NCBI GenBank assembly: GCA_013339765.2
Contig: CM023449.1
Span: forward strand, 36,410,353 to 36,474,352
From: Haemaphysalis longicornis
Taxonomy: Eukaryota > Arthropoda > Arachnida > Ixodida > Ixodidae
DNA: 64,000 nucleotides
Direction of reading: 5' to 3'
How positions within the stretch are numbered: the first letter of the stretch is position 1; each line of letters begins with the position of its first letter. Positions 1 through 11,451 of the stretch are shown piece by piece. The notes below the pieces were generated by a model, which saw only the letters and a program-made list of their open reading frames with translations, was not told where the DNA came from and ran no database searches. Both the position numbers and the translations under genes were made by a program.

Positions 1-1570
1 TCTTGATTCCCTTTGCCGTACTCAAAATTGTTCGGCGGGTGCTAGCTGGTATACTGTACCGGGCGGCGATGCTCTTCTTTCTTGCCGGCAGAGACATCAT
101 TTAAAATTGCGAGCTTGTCTTGAAAAGACAAAACTTTTTCATTTTCTGGCAGCAGAACTCACCACCGACAAACCGAAACAACACGTGGCAGTGGAGATGC
201 GTGACTACACGCCGACAGGCAGGCCTAACACCTAAGTGACACCGCAATCCCATTGGACACGCACAGTTTGCGGTGTGGGCGAAGTTCACTAAATTAGTGT
301 GCTTCTCCAGCCGTTTTTTTTTTCAGAAAAAGTGCAAAAGACGATGGCTCATTAGCGTAGTGAATTCGTTACATCAAGTTTAACCGTCGCAACGCCTTCG
401 TTACGTAGAGGTTGCCAACACATGGGTTTCAATGTGGTGGCAATTGGGAATTGAAAAACTTCGTTAACTCCACAAATTCTTTGCGTAGAGGTTCATTACA
501 TCCAGGTTTAACTGTACTGTGAAAAAATTGTGGTCTTATTCCTTTCTTTTTTCATTTGACGTAAATGCTACGCCCCGTAGGGAGTGCATACTTTCTGAAC
601 ATGTTGAGCAGTTAATTTTTTGCTCTGCTTAATAATTTGTAATGAGGGTGTTACTAAAAATCTAGTAAGGTAAGGAATTGGGCTAGTTGGCTTTGCATGT
701 TCGTAAACTACGCTTGAGGTTACTAAGGACACACTTTTTTAAGGAAAACAAACGAACGACGTGGACGGCACGAACGCAAACTAACAATTGATTTTATTAG
801 AAGAGAAAAACATTTTTGCTTGGGCATCAAAACATTTAGAAAGGGTTACAAAGTACAACTGGAAAGGTGCGGAGGGGGAGATGAAAGCACATGTTTTGAT
901 AAAAACTGGAGCTAAACATGGTAATCTGTTCAATTGCGCTCTATATCTTTGGTTATGTAACTGAGCTACAGCGTAATCTGCGCTTGATGCTTTTGTTTAC
1001 CAAGCCTTCTTGTTATGAACTGCTCTTCATGAATTCTATTTCAGGCGTGGCCAGCATGAATGAGCATGAGCTCACACCGTGCTGGCTCATGAGCCCACAC
1101 GGTCTGTTGTGAGCATGAGCTCACAGCAACCCTTTCTAAATGATTTAATGCCCAAGAAAAATGTTTTTCCACTTCTATTAAATCAGTTGTTAGTTTGCGC
1201 TCGTGTTGTCCACGTCGTTCGCTTGTATTCCTTAAAAATTTGCGTCCCTTGTAACCTCAAGCGCAGTTTATAAACTTAAAATCTACTGCATCTCACTAAA
1301 ACGCAGTTTCAACAATTTACTCTGGAAGGGTAATAAAACTACTGTTGCTTCTTGTATCTTGTTACTGCTACAGACATACTTGATATTTGATTCGATATTT
1401 GAAAAACAGTATTTTGCCTTACCCGTATTTTATTCGTATTTGAAATTTTCTGTATTCGCACGCCCTTAATGCATTCAATTAGGAACTCAATATAAAGTCT
1501 CGGTAAGAAATGTCGGGATCAAGACTCTCACAGACGCGTCCAAATTTTCAAACTCTGTTTGCCCATTACT
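1..1570. other. Unrecognised non-coding stretch
   Basis: I see no gene here. The sequence is AT-rich with scattered short open frames that lack family features. Around 1050-1130 the motif GCATGAGCTCAC recurs and is partly palindromic, but it is short. Nothing else could be assigned. Confidence 0.5.
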
Positions 1571-1574
1571 TTAA

Positions 1575-3204
1575 AGGGGCCATGAAGAGAAAATGCAAGT
1601 TTGGTTCATTCAAAATAATCATGCTGACACCACTTTTAGCGTAAACTTCGCTCAAATAAGCTGTATAATTAGGAAAAAAGGGAATGGCCACGCGACCCAC
1701 TAGCTCATTTCCCGCAACAGAACCTATGATGTCATACCAGCCAGCTCTGCGATTGGTAGAGGCTCGCAATAGCAAACGCAAATAAGGCAGAGCTTACAAG
1801 CTTGCCGAAAGAGCTATTTGAGCTTAAATTTAGGGCCCATTCTTTTTATATCAGTAAGAATGGTGGGACAAACAGTGGAAGTTACGAAAGCACACGTAAA
1901 CATAGAAGTACCCATGAGCGCTGCTGTTGGTCCTGCGCGCACTATGCTTGGTTTAGATGCACAGCACTGCGGGGCTTTCGGGTTGTTTCCGACGACACTG
2001 GCCGATTGACGCAAGCAACGGTGTCTTACGTGACCATATTTGTCGAGCGAGCAGCATGTTTCACGGAACGATTATTTTCTCCAATAACAAAAGCAAGCCA
2101 GGTTTAAATACGGTCACAAACAAATCAAAGGCAGGAAATGGCTTGCTGCAGTGCAGTGGTGCCATCTAGGTTGACTAACAGTAAACAAGTCTCTGCTCCA
2201 CACCAGGTTTAAAGGGGCCCTGCAGCACTTACCATCGATTACTAGTAATGTATTTCTGGGGTAAAGTCTATTATCTCAGCAATCCCCTCCCGCAAGAATT
2301 ATCCGTTCACTATCACCGAAAACTACGCCCGACGAGAAATCGCGCATAATCGTTCCCTCTCAACTCGACCGCGCAAAACGCGACGAAAGCTGCGCGCTCT
2401 CTTCCGGAGAGGGGTGCGGCTCGCGGCGTTCTCTTCCGTGGCCTTCGATATATCACAGGCCGGGGAGTTTTCTCCTTTTCTCCGCAACGTGGAGTGGTCT
2501 ATTTTTGGTCCGGTGCCACAAAAAAGCTCGCATGGCTGCCTGCTAGCAAGCAAGCGCTCGGGCGGTAGGGTGTATTTGAAGCAATAAATGCGTGTTGTCG
2601 AGTGGTCTAATTGAAAGGGAAGTATTGAGCTCATCACTCAAACTCCGCGCACACTCAAAACACGCAAAAAAATGGCAAAACTGTCCCTACAGGTTGAGGG
2701 ACAGAAAAAGTTCGCACCCAGCGCTGACAACGGCGGATCGTCACAGGAAATGCGAGAAATTAGCCACGAAGTTTACCAGTGACAGCCGATTGGACAGCCA
2801 TGGCCTCAATGACGTCATTTAGGCCACGCCAGGGTGCGTAATGAGGAGAAAGGAAGAGAGCGTGGTTGGTTTTTCGCGTGTTTCACAGCGATTTGCGCGC
2901 TCACCGCTTCACGTGCACGTGTAATATTCGGCTCAGGTATTTCTGGTAGTGTAAGCTAAGCGTCGCGCAGGTTTTCTTGCACTGCTCAAAGAGTGTTGCA
3001 GGGTCCCTTCAACTGAAAGACCTGTTCTTATGATGCCATTGCAAATGCCGTTCAAACACACACTTTGGCATAAGAATCGAAATTTTTGCTTAAATTGATT
3101 AATTTCGCAAAAGCGTCGTTTCCTTCCGGACAAGCGCTGGTGGCACTATGAAACACGAAATCTTTTGAATAAAACGAACCAGTATTTTGTCTTCATGAGC
3201 CCCT
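1575..3204 (+). mobile_element. Family A TTAA-flanked TIR element, copy A1 (interrupted)
   Basis: This is a non-autonomous DNA element with tip AGGGGCCATGAAGAG on the left and its inverted form (CTTCATGAGCCCCT) on the right. TTAA lies directly outside each tip (1571-1574 and 3205-3208). The interior matches other copies at 30917-31256/41498-41876, 48583-49691, 50561-52442 and 53830-55735. A second TTAA element (2213-3008) sits inside it; left and right of that insertion the family A sequence continues, as seen by comparison with the copy at 41498-41876. No transposase is encoded. TTAA targets and AGGGR tips are known for Kolobok/T2-type MITEs; that assignment is inference. Confidence 0.8.
2213..3008. 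mobile_element. Family B TTAA-flanked element nested in A1
   Basis: The tips AGGGGCCCTGCAGCACT (left) and, inverted, AGGGACCCTGCAACACT (right) face each other about 0.8 kb apart. Flanks are TTAA (2209-2212) and TCAA (3009-3012), a target duplication with one change. Family A sequence stops at the left flank and resumes at the right flank, which shows that B inserted later than A1. The interior contains no recognised coding sequence. It is probably a MITE using the same type of transposase as family A. Confidence 0.7.
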
Positions 3205-3208
3205 TTAA

Positions 3209-3916
3209 AGTCGATGCACCCCATGTGGAAATCTCTCTTCTTCCCTAGCATTGGATGCAACGCAGTCCGGAAATTATCTTTCACAACTGAAACCACCCCC
3301 CAGACAGTTTTTTTCCTCGACAGTATATTTTCGGCATGCAATTACAATATGTATTGATGAATATTGCATTCACCAATAAAAATACTAAACATATTTGATT
3401 TAGACATTTCTTGCACAGTTCACTTCTTTTGCACCACTCAACCAATCTACATGGCATGTGTATTACAGCTGATTTTCAACCTTGTTTGCTACTGAGTCAT
3501 AAATTCAACCACTTATTTCCTCATTAGTGTAACTTACATATGTTCATATATTAGCTCGAAAAAAAAAACCCGTTTTTTTTTATTTTTTCTCAAACACAAA
3601 CTTCATGTTCCCACAGAAAAACTCTGGTTACAAAACTCTGGACACAGGTGAAAACCACGCCAACTTTATAACATTACCATTAAAAAAAGACGGCGGTAAG
3701 ATTTAATGCCAGTAGGAAGTCTCAAACGTGTGACGTCACTGCAGCTGCAGTGTAACTGCATCTCCTAACAATGGTCCTTGAACATATAAATTCCCTTACA
3801 AATGCTATTCCACTGGGTGAAAAGAGCAGAGGCATTCCCGGAAATGCTTTCCATTCATGCCAGCTGCCATTACAGGAATTTCCACAGCGCTTGCAAACGC
3901 TCAAGGCCAGAGGTAC
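3209..3916. other. Non-coding stretch downstream of the exon
   Basis: AT-rich sequence with poly-A/T runs near 3560-3590. On the minus strand this lies 3' of the exon at 3917-4036 and starts with a splice donor, so it is probably intron or later gene sequence. I found no further exon with both splice sites and a clear reading frame. Confidence 0.4.
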
Positions 3917-4036
3917 CTTGATGTCGAACGCAGCAATTTCGCCAGTGTCCAGACCAAGGTAGATGCATGCCCCGGCCAGGGCTGAGCACTTGATACCTCC
4001 TCCAATTGAATACCTGTCCGTGTGGCCGCCACCAGT
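3917..4036 (-). CDS. Internal exon of a WD40/beta-propeller-like gene (downstream exon)
   Basis: A 120 bp exon, exactly 40 codons, read on the minus strand. A pyrimidine-rich acceptor ending TTTTTGCAG precedes it and a donor AAG|GTACCT follows, so it is phase 0 on both sides. The peptide contains IKCSALAGACIYLGLDTG followed by EIAAFDIK, an alternation of beta strand, turn and Gly-Asp-Thr-Gly-Glu typical of one propeller blade. It should splice from the exon at 7036-7173, which is also phase 0 and also blade-like. The specific gene is not recognised; VPS39/TGFBRAP1-like, CNH or WD40 proteins are possible relatives. The remaining exons lie outside the window or were missed. Coding role is inferred from splice sites, phase and peptide pattern, with no transcript evidence. 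Confidence 0.65.
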
Positions 4037-4691
4037 CTGCAAAAATGGGAAAGCCCTGGGAAATTAGGGAGGCAGGGCAGATACCATTTTTTTCTTTGCA
4101 CAAGCAACGCACAGCCATGATCAAAAGTTTATAGATTAGGAAAATTGCAACTTTAGGTTATTTCTCTTCCTATAGCAGCCCAACAAACCGTCGAATGCAT
4201 GTGAGATGTTGTATAAGTACTGCACTAATCAAAACTACCGCTGGTCAGGCTCCAGGTAAGTTTACTGTATGCAGGTGCCTATTTTGCCACTGCTTTTGTT
4301 TCACATCGTGCATTGGCATGTGGTTGAAAACAATGCCAAAGCGAGACCACAGCATCGTGCTGGGCCATAACGGACAGCCGATTACAGTACAGACTGTTAG
4401 GTAGATGACGTGGGCTGTTACTCCCATTTGCATTAACCAACATCATCTCAACTAGCATTTGAAGTGGAGCCAGTTGATTCACAATACACTGCTGCAGAAT
4501 GGCACAAGAAACGGGGACTAACAACCAAGGGTACACAACACGAGTTCTGATGTTTGCAGTATTCCAATATCATTATCATCATAGTTTGCCTTTAAAGTAG
4601 GCTCCACAGCAAGTGCCCTTATGCTGCAGGAGAGGTAGCGAAACAGAGTTGCCGGTGGGGGAAATCATAGCAGCGTTGGCGGGTAATTGCA
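4037..4691. other. Intron sequence of the propeller gene, no feature seen
   Basis: Lies between the two minus-strand exons and 5' of the LINE. No gene was recognised. Bases near 4560-4690 may be degraded LINE sequence upstream of the first readable codons, but I could not confirm it. Confidence 0.4.
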
Positions 4692-5013
4692 ATGGCGATT
4701 TATGCCAAGTTATGCAGAAGGAAAGAACTACAGGAGCTTTCGAAGTTAATCAATAGGCGTAAGACAGCTAAAATACGGAAGTATAATATGGTCCGAACTG
4801 AGCATGCTGTACAGAATGGAGGAAGCCTGAAAGCAGTGAAGAAGCGTCTCGGCAAGGGGAAAAATCAGATGTATGCTCTCAAAGACAAGCAAGGCAATGT
4901 CATCACAAATTGGGATAAAATAGTCAAAGTAGCCGAGGAGTTCTTAGAGATCTGTACAGTAGCGACAACATCCACGATAATACCGAACGAGATAATACCG
5001 AACGAGGAAGTAG

Positions 5014-5866
5014 TACAGAAGAGATAGACATCCCACCAGTAACCGCAAAGAAAGTAAAGGCGGCTTTGAATGATATGCAAGGGGGCAATACATCTAGTGA
5101 GGATCAGATGACAGCACACCTCTTGAAGGATGGCGGGCAAATTGTACTTGAAAAACTGGCAAGCCTGTTTATGCAATGCCTAATGACCGCGAGTGTACCA
5201 GAATCTTGGAAGAAGGCGAACATCATTTTAATCCATAAGAAAGGTGACATGAAGGACTTCAAAAATTACAAGCCGATCAGCTTACTGTCAGTCGTCTACA
5301 CGGTACTTACGAAGGTAATCGCTAACAGAATTTCTGCCACCTTAGATTTTAGTCAACCTAGTGAACAAGCAGGGTTCCGTAGAAGCTATTCAACAATGGA
5401 CCAAATTCGCACGATCAATCAGGTGATAGAGAAATGCGCGGAGTATACTCAACCCCTATATAAAGCCTTCATAGATTATGAGAAACCATTTCACTCTGTC
5501 GAAACATCAGCAGTCATGCAGGCATTGCGGAATCAGAGTGTAGACGAGCATTACCCAAGAATACTTGAGGATATCTACAATGGGCCCACAGCAACCGTCA
5601 TCCTCCATAAGGAGAGTAGTAAAATACCTATAAGGAAGGGCTCCAGGCAAGGAGACACGATCTCTCCGATGTTATTCTCAGCATGTTTACAAGAGGTATA
5701 CAGAACATTTGATTGGGAACAGGTGGGCGTAAGGGTTAATGGAGAATACTTAAGTAACCTCAGATTTGCTGATGACGCTGCCTTGCTAAGTATCTTGGGG
5801 GACGAATTGCAAAGCTTTCTTACTTTCTTACCGCACTGGACAAGCAGAGAAGAACCATGGGCTTGA
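5014..5866 (+). pseudogene. LINE reverse transcriptase domain, broken
   Basis: Encodes most of a non-LTR reverse transcriptase, which copies element RNA into DNA at a nicked target. Visible motifs in order: VPESWKKANIILIHKKGD, KNYKPISLLSV, EQAGFRRSYSTMDQI, the RKGSRQGDTISPMLFS block and the catalytic RFADDAALL box with its two aspartates intact. One key residue has decayed: the usual YxKAFDSV region reads FIDYEKPFHSVE. A frameshift at about 5010 separates it from the linker, and another near 5830 separates it from the C-terminal part, where the reading continues with GLKINMQKTKVM. Confidence 0.88.
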
Positions 5867-6525
5867 AAATTAATATGCAGAAAACTAAAGTAATGCGCTA
5901 TAACCTTGGTAGAGCACAGAGGTATCAGATAGGTGGCGAGGCAGCGTAAGTGGTAAGCGAATATATCTACTTAGGCCAAGTTGCGACCCCGGATCCTAAC
6001 CATGAAGCAGAGATAATTAGAAGAATAATAATGGGATGAAGTGCATTCGGCGGGAATTCTCAGATAATGAATGACAGCCTACCATTGTCCATGAAGAAGA
6101 AAGCGTATGAGAGCTGCATGTTACCGGTACTCACCTACGGGGCAGAAACGTGGAGGCTCACTAAAAGGGTTCAACATAAATTGAGGACGACTCAGCGAGC
6201 AATGGAACAGAAGATAATAGGTGTAACATTAAGGGACAAGAAGAGAGCAGAGCAGGTCAGGGAACAAATGTGTATTAAGGACATATTAGTAGAAATTAAG
6301 AAGAAATGGACGGGGGCAGGGCATGTAATGCGAAGGCAAGATAACCGTTGGTCATTAAGGGTAACAGAGTGGATCCCTAGAGAAGGCAAGCGTGGCAGGG
6401 GGCGGCAGAAAGTTAGATGGGCAGATGAGATCAAGAAGTTTGCGGGAATAAATTGGCCGCAGTTAGCACAGGACCGGGACAATTTGAGATCTATGGGAGA
6501 GGCCTTTGCCCTGCAGTGGGCATAG
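5867..6525 (+). pseudogene. LINE C-terminal region, broken
   Basis: Continues the reverse transcriptase protein in another frame. It shows the typical C-terminal string LPVLTYGAETWRLTK and, later, a basic stretch GKRGRGRQKVRWADEI followed by the final tryptophan-containing part. The product would run from RT thumb to the element end just before the TGA repeat tail. In-frame stops near 5949 and 6037 break it; the last 152 codons (from 6067) are open. Confidence 0.82.
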
Positions 6526-6548
6526 ATAGGCTGATGATGATGATGATG

Positions 6549-7035
6549 GTTCCGAAGGAAGCAGAAACTGCATTGCAAGCAAGCGATTATTTACGCTTTG
6601 TATGATCATGTAGCTATCAATTTTCCCAGCAGAGCACCGCGTCCCTGTGGCCAATTCTAGGCCACGACAGGCCAATGCTGGCTATACTTCGGTTGTGAAA
6701 GAGGTCAGGCTGTAAGATGCGCCAAGTTGTCAGAACATGCAGCCTGCACACTGACATTTTCGGTAGTGTGCTCATCTTGAAGTTAAACACAGTGCAGAAT
6801 TCTTCCTCGGACATTGGGAGTTAGCTGCATTTTCACCCTGCGCGGCGATACCGAGGTCTAAACATTATAGCGCGCTGGCTGCAAAGAAAAGTTCCTCCCT
6901 TTCCTCCTATTACGGGGTCGATTCAGCTGAGTTTGAAGCCCCAACTATTATCATGAAATGGGTGCGTGCAAATGGGCTTTCACACCCCGTTCCAAGGGAA
7001 GCATACAAAGGCAAAGAGGAAAAGAGAAGCCTTAC
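6549..7035. other. Intron sequence, no feature seen
   Basis: Lies 3' of the exon at 7036-7173 on the minus strand, starting with the donor GTAAGG. No further gene or repeat was recognised. Confidence 0.4.
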
Positions 7036-7173
7036 GTTGGGGTCGTATCGTAGCAGCTCGCCTTCCAGCGAAGCAACGAAGACGTATTCGACTTTCGTTT
7101 TCACCATGTACACCTCCAGTGATGTTAGCGTCCTGTCTCGGCCCTTGAACTCCACAATGGGTTCACGGGAGAC
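7036..7173 (-). CDS. Internal exon of a WD40/beta-propeller-like gene (upstream exon)
   Basis: A 138 bp exon, exactly 46 codons, on the minus strand. The acceptor is pyrimidine-rich and ends CACACAAAG; the donor is AAC|GTAAGG, close to consensus. The peptide includes PIVEFKGRDRTLTSLEVY and YVFVASLEGELLRYDPN, which read as propeller strands with a Gly-Glu-Leu turn. Both ends are phase 0, so it joins in frame to the exon at 3917-4036, where the next residues are TGGGHTDRYS. The joined peptide resembles adjacent propeller blades. The gene is unidentified. High codon sense, good splice sites and matching phases argue against chance. The LINE in the intron is in the opposite orientation, which is common for tolerated insertions. 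Confidence 0.68.
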
Positions 7174-7848
7174 CTTTGTGTGAGAATGAAGTAAAAAGAA
7201 AGGAAATCGAGAGTAGATATGAGGTGGCTTCCCAATGTGCCCTGACTTGCCGCAACCTAATTCTAGCACTCAAAGGCTGCAAATACCGCAAAGAAAAGTA
7301 GCTACATGGTTTGCTGCCCCTCACTGGGTCACAGGTTCAGTTTCTGCCCATGAATGCCACCCTTATGGCGACACAAGGAAAAAAAGAAGCTCTGTACAAG
7401 ATTCTTAAGGCTATTGAGAACCGACCCTCCTGCCTACATGATCAGTAGATGATGATGATTATGATGATTAGTGGCTCTCGCTTGATCGGGGCGCCCGTTG
7501 TCAGCAACAGACCTGCCTGTTTTATTACGCTTACTTGCCCTACTCCCGGCTAACCTAATAGATTTGCTTCCTCCCTCTCATCTCCCCCTCTTCCCTGTTT
7601 TAAACTCATCGCCCCCACATCCCTTTTATGCAGAAATGCATTATAGTCGGGGGTTGTCGTGTGTCCCTTGGCCGGCGTGCGCAGCGCGTCTGATGATGAC
7701 TGTGGCATGATGCCCCTAGGGATTGGCCAACCAAACAATCCATCACGAGATAGCTTCGCGTTCAACCACCATCGTCATCTTCCCGTAGGGGAACCGCTGA
7801 AGAAGAAGAAGGAGAAGAAGAAGACAAAGCTGCGAAGAGGAGGGCTGC
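7174..7848. other. Non-coding stretch with GAT-repeat tail
   Basis: A short imperfect GAT/GATT repeat at about 7446-7470 resembles the tail of an RTE-type element, but no attached coding sequence was recognised. A purine-rich GAA/GAG tract at about 7799-7840 precedes the Helitron fragment. Confidence 0.45.
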
Positions 7849-8433
7849 GTGAGTTTTGGCTACCGTTATCCTCCTCGGCCGGCGCATCTTCCCGATCTGA
7901 ACCCGGTCGAAGAGCGGCTCATCGCGCCTCGACTCCCCTTCATGAGCATCAGGCGGCTGACTCGAGGCAACGGGCAGTTTGGAATCAAGGGACAGGCGGT
8001 GAACGTGCCCATCGACGTATCGAAGGTTGTGCGGTGCCTTCCTCGCATGGTACCCGAGGACGTTGCGTTCGACGTTCACATCAAGCGGAGGCTGATGAGT
8101 CCGGCAACGTACAAGCGCGGGTTGGTGAAGCGCGGCAACATCCTGGCTTGGCTCAAGCACCTGGAACACACCCCGCTGTATCGCGCCATCAACGTTCGGG
8201 TCGATTGGAGTCGGCTCGATCACTTCGATGACGGCGGCGAACGAGAGGAACCGCAGGAAGACGACGTCGATGATGCTGACGGTGAGTTCGAAACGATTCC
8301 CGACGACTTTGACGTGAACGATCCTCTGCAGTTGGCGGTTGCGCTCAACGCGGTCTCGAAGACGCTTCTCTATAACGAATTTGACTACTTCAAAAACAGC
8401 GCAGAGATGAAGACTTATGGATTGACAAACTAG
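7849..8433 (+). pseudogene. Helitron polyprotein fragment (DUF6570-type region)
   Basis: Open for 194 codons and resembling the region that precedes the Helitron-like N domain in arthropod and other animal Helitron polyproteins. Visible block: PVEERLIAPRLPFMSIRR, then GQFGIKGQAVNVPIDV, then VHIKRRLMSP and ILAWLKHLEHTPLY, ending with an acidic stretch and TLLYNE. This part belongs to the Rep/helicase protein that moves Helitrons by rolling-circle replication. The Rep and helicase domains are absent downstream, so the fragment is truncated. The first codons are uncertain: the frame opens at a GTG that also matches a splice donor (GTGAGT). The long antisense frame opposite is a shadow. GC content is higher than in the flanks. 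Confidence 0.8.
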
Positions 8434-11303
8434 AGCAGTATGGTTTATCGCTTGTCTCTGCGCTGTTTTTACAGAAAGCGTGTTCCATAATCTTGTTTTG
8501 CTTATAATCTCCACCTCGTCTACATAAAAAAAAAGCACTTGAAAATTATCGTTCGAATCTTTGTCGGCGTGGCTGCACCTAATTTTATATACATATGTCG
8601 TGATTGCTTCCACCCAGTACCTCTGCGTAATTGCTCACCGTCATTGGGAGCTTAGGTAGACGACAGTCATACGTTAAACACACCAGAACACTGTTGCCAG
8701 AGCACCTCACCGTCTCTCGCACTCCCCAAGAAGCGCGCAGCATGCCTGGGTGGCTCGGTAAAGCCAGTGCCTCGTCCCGCACGCCGCCACCATAGCAAAT
8801 ATCATTGCATCTTTGGGTGGAAAAATTTTTCTAACTCGAGACACTGTCCTTTGAAGCAACCCAAAAATAAGAAAATCAATGCATGGGGATCACACGGAGA
8901 TAGTGCAAAGCGGACTACGTTATCAGCGCCTGTCCAACGGTTAGACAGGTGCGGACAGCGGTGCAGAGACCACTGCGCAATGTTTCAAGCATGTGACAAA
9001 ATGTGAGGTGAAAGTTTCAAGGCCCGTCGTTTCCACTTGAAACGAAACGGGTGCAACAGATTCAGTACTGATTAGTCCCATTATCGATAACTTCATTGTA
9101 AATTCGTCGCATGAAGGCGGAATGTCGTCAAGCACTGCTCTATCCTAGGCTCCGACGCAGCAAAAAAAAAAAAGAGCGACACGCTTGCTTTTGTCATGCG
9201 GCCTGCTTCGGATCTTCGGTTGTAGCAAGCGTGCACAGCGCAGTCTGGAATTTCGACGCAAAAATAATGCTGACTACTACTTGTAACAAGGCATTCGCAA
9301 ACCCACAAATCGCTCGAAAAAAAAAACGCTGTCCACATAAACGTTCTTGCCAACACCGCACAGCGAACCACATTTCACATCAAGAACGCCGCGGCCCATG
9401 CGGCAAAATGCAACCGTGCAGATGGCATCGGTGCAGCTAAGCAAATAGCACCACCACGCATTCGAAAGCCCATTGCATACGCCGATAGACTGACCAAATC
9501 GGAGGTCAGGTTCAGTCCGCTTTCAAAGTTGTTGAAATATTTCGGTGAGTTACTGTGCGATGAGGCGTCAAAAACCACCTGAAGCTTGTGAAAGTAACGT
9601 GCAACAGCCTAGTGCAGCATGTAGTAAACGGCATCAGCTTCACTCGTACTGTCCGGTAAGTTTTGCTATCCCAAGCTGGTCGTAGTTTCTGATCACAGCG
9701 TCGGTAGTCCTGACACAATTCTGGGGAGTTTAGAAAGTGCCTATCAAGTGGTATAGTGACATTGGCTTCCAAGGAAGCTCCTTCTTCTAATGTCCATCCA
9801 TTTGTTTGATGGTCCCGCAAAACACAGAAAATACAATAGAGGTGTGGAAATTTCTGAAATTTCAAACACTTTGCGAATGCTGTTTGCTATTCGATTTGCA
9901 GCGCACTTTTATAATTCAAAGTGCTGAATGTTTTCGAGCATTGAAAATTTGGGAATAATTGAGCAGTAAAAGTTGGCTCTGCCGCATAACATTCAAACTT
10001 TCTAGCTTCACTGCATGGCATGCCCTCTTTCGTTGACTTTTTGCATGACGCTGAAGTTGTGCAAAAAAGCTTAACACGTGGTCATACTATCACTCTTAAA
10101 AATAAATGAACAAGTGTATACCAACTGGTAGAAGTTTCAGAAGTGTCAAAGGCGGTGGCGGTCAAGACCATCGCTAATGACATCAAGGTTTTCCAGGCTT
10201 TAACACACCATTTGCTCACTTCTCATTTTTCTTCCACTCAGTTTTTATGTGTACCAACTTTCAGCCTTTTGTCCACCTGCTTGAGGGTCTAGCTTCATTC
10301 AACAGCAGAAGATCAGAAAATAAACTAAAAAAAATCACTCCACAAAGTGAACACCCTCTTCCAAAACGCTTATGCAGAGGCTGGACGTGCTGTAGAATGC
10401 AGAACGCCCTTACTCTCTGACAGAGAACATGTGTCATCTCTTGTGCTACTGCACACAGCATGCAACCCAACACGAAACAGCGAAAAGAACTCTTATGCGA
10501 TAGCTACAAAAAAACTTTTCAGAACTAAATCACCTTTATGAACTGTAGCAGTCATGCTGACACTGCGCTACGGACAAAAGCTCTAGATTGGTCGACGTTC
10601 TTTAACTTTGAGATTCTGAGATCTGTTATCCTACTACTGCCATTTTTTCAAATGTTCCTGATTTATTTCATTCTCCCTCTTATTCATTGTTTCTACGTAC
10701 TCTTTCCACATTTTTTTTTTCATTTACTGTGTTCCCCCTATCTGATGCAGCAAGCAATGCCATTTGTGGAGCTAATGTCTTCAGTATTCATTAAAGCTTT
10801 CTCTTTCCCAAATCATTTATCTAACATAACTATCATCATCTGGAAGGCTCCCGCGCAATTACAGCTTTCAGCCCCATTTCAACAGCAATGGCCTCGGTCG
10901 GCCTTGCGTGGTTTTTCCACTACACCACCCCTGTTGCACTAAGCTCACGTGCTTGCGCTTTGCGCATAAAGTAATCGACAGGTGTCCTGAGCTCGAGAAT
11001 GCCTAGATTGGGCTGTGTGTCGACCTGCCATTCCGGGTGCAGAGGCACAAATGAACGGGTGTAGCACTTTGTCTTCTGTCTGGCGCCAAGCGTAGAGAGA
11101 AGTGGAAAAGGGCACTAGAACGGTCGGAAGCTGACTGTTTTAGCTGTGATTGTAAGAGCGTTTGATTTTATGAGGAGTACTTTGATGGTTTTGGCATTAT
11201 AGCAACTTGCAGCTTTATTGGCAGCGGGCATGTGTTTTTGCAAAAAATAAAGCAAGGCGCTGCAAATGAACTGTGTTTTCTACCTCTCAACTGGTTACAT
11301 TGA
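8434..11303. other. Unrecognised non-coding stretch
   Basis: No gene or repeat was identified. A consensus-like plus-strand splice donor (TCCG|GTAAGT) occurs at about 9655, but no convincing exon precedes it. The rest is mixed AT-rich sequence with short open frames. Confidence 0.4.
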
Positions 11304-11451
11304 TTTGATTGATTGTGGGGTTTAATGCATCAAAGCTACACTTGGACTATGAGGCGTGCCGTATTAAAGTACTCTGTATTAATTTTGACCTCCTGAATAT
11401 CTTTAAAATATGCCAAAATCTCGACATGAGCATTTTTGCTTTTTCCTTTAT
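11304..11451 (-). repeat. Ruka-like SINE, 5'-truncated, minus strand
   Basis: Reads, from its 3' end, as a TGATTGATTG tail, then GGGTTTAA, then diverged versions of the SINE body (ATTAATTTTGACC and ATCTTTAAAA segments) also present at 47033-47268 and 60460-60707. The tRNA-like head is missing or too diverged to see. This is an old copy. Confidence 0.65.

Larger units (their letters stand above)
4692..6548 (+). mobile_element. 5'-truncated RTE-type LINE
   Basis: A decayed non-LTR retrotransposon in the orientation opposite to the surrounding exons. Readable parts in order are the linker between endonuclease and reverse transcriptase (4692-5010), the reverse transcriptase (about 5014-5866) and the C-terminal region (about 5867-6525). 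The endonuclease domain is missing, as expected from 5' truncation. The copy ends in a short TGA/GAT repeat (about 6530-6547), the type of 3' tail seen on RTE-clade elements. Frames shift at about 5010 and 5830, with stops near 5949 and 6037, so it cannot make a functional protein. RTE assignment rests on the C-terminal style and the tail; CR1-like is a less likely alternative. Confidence 0.88.

Noticed and set aside
4640..4691. LINE endonuclease domain upstream of the linker
   Set aside because: No endonuclease motifs could be read in any frame.
7762..8613. 283-codon open frame on the minus strand
   Set aside because: It is antisense to the Helitron fragment, whose plus-strand peptide matches a known family; the minus peptide has no family features.
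9512..9865. Possible minus-strand exon
   Set aside because: The peptide looks partly protein-like, but I found no matching acceptor and donor and no family.
10538..10942. 134-codon plus-strand open frame
   Set aside because: Hydrophobic Phe/Leu/Ile text from T-rich DNA; no domain, splice site or conserved motif found.
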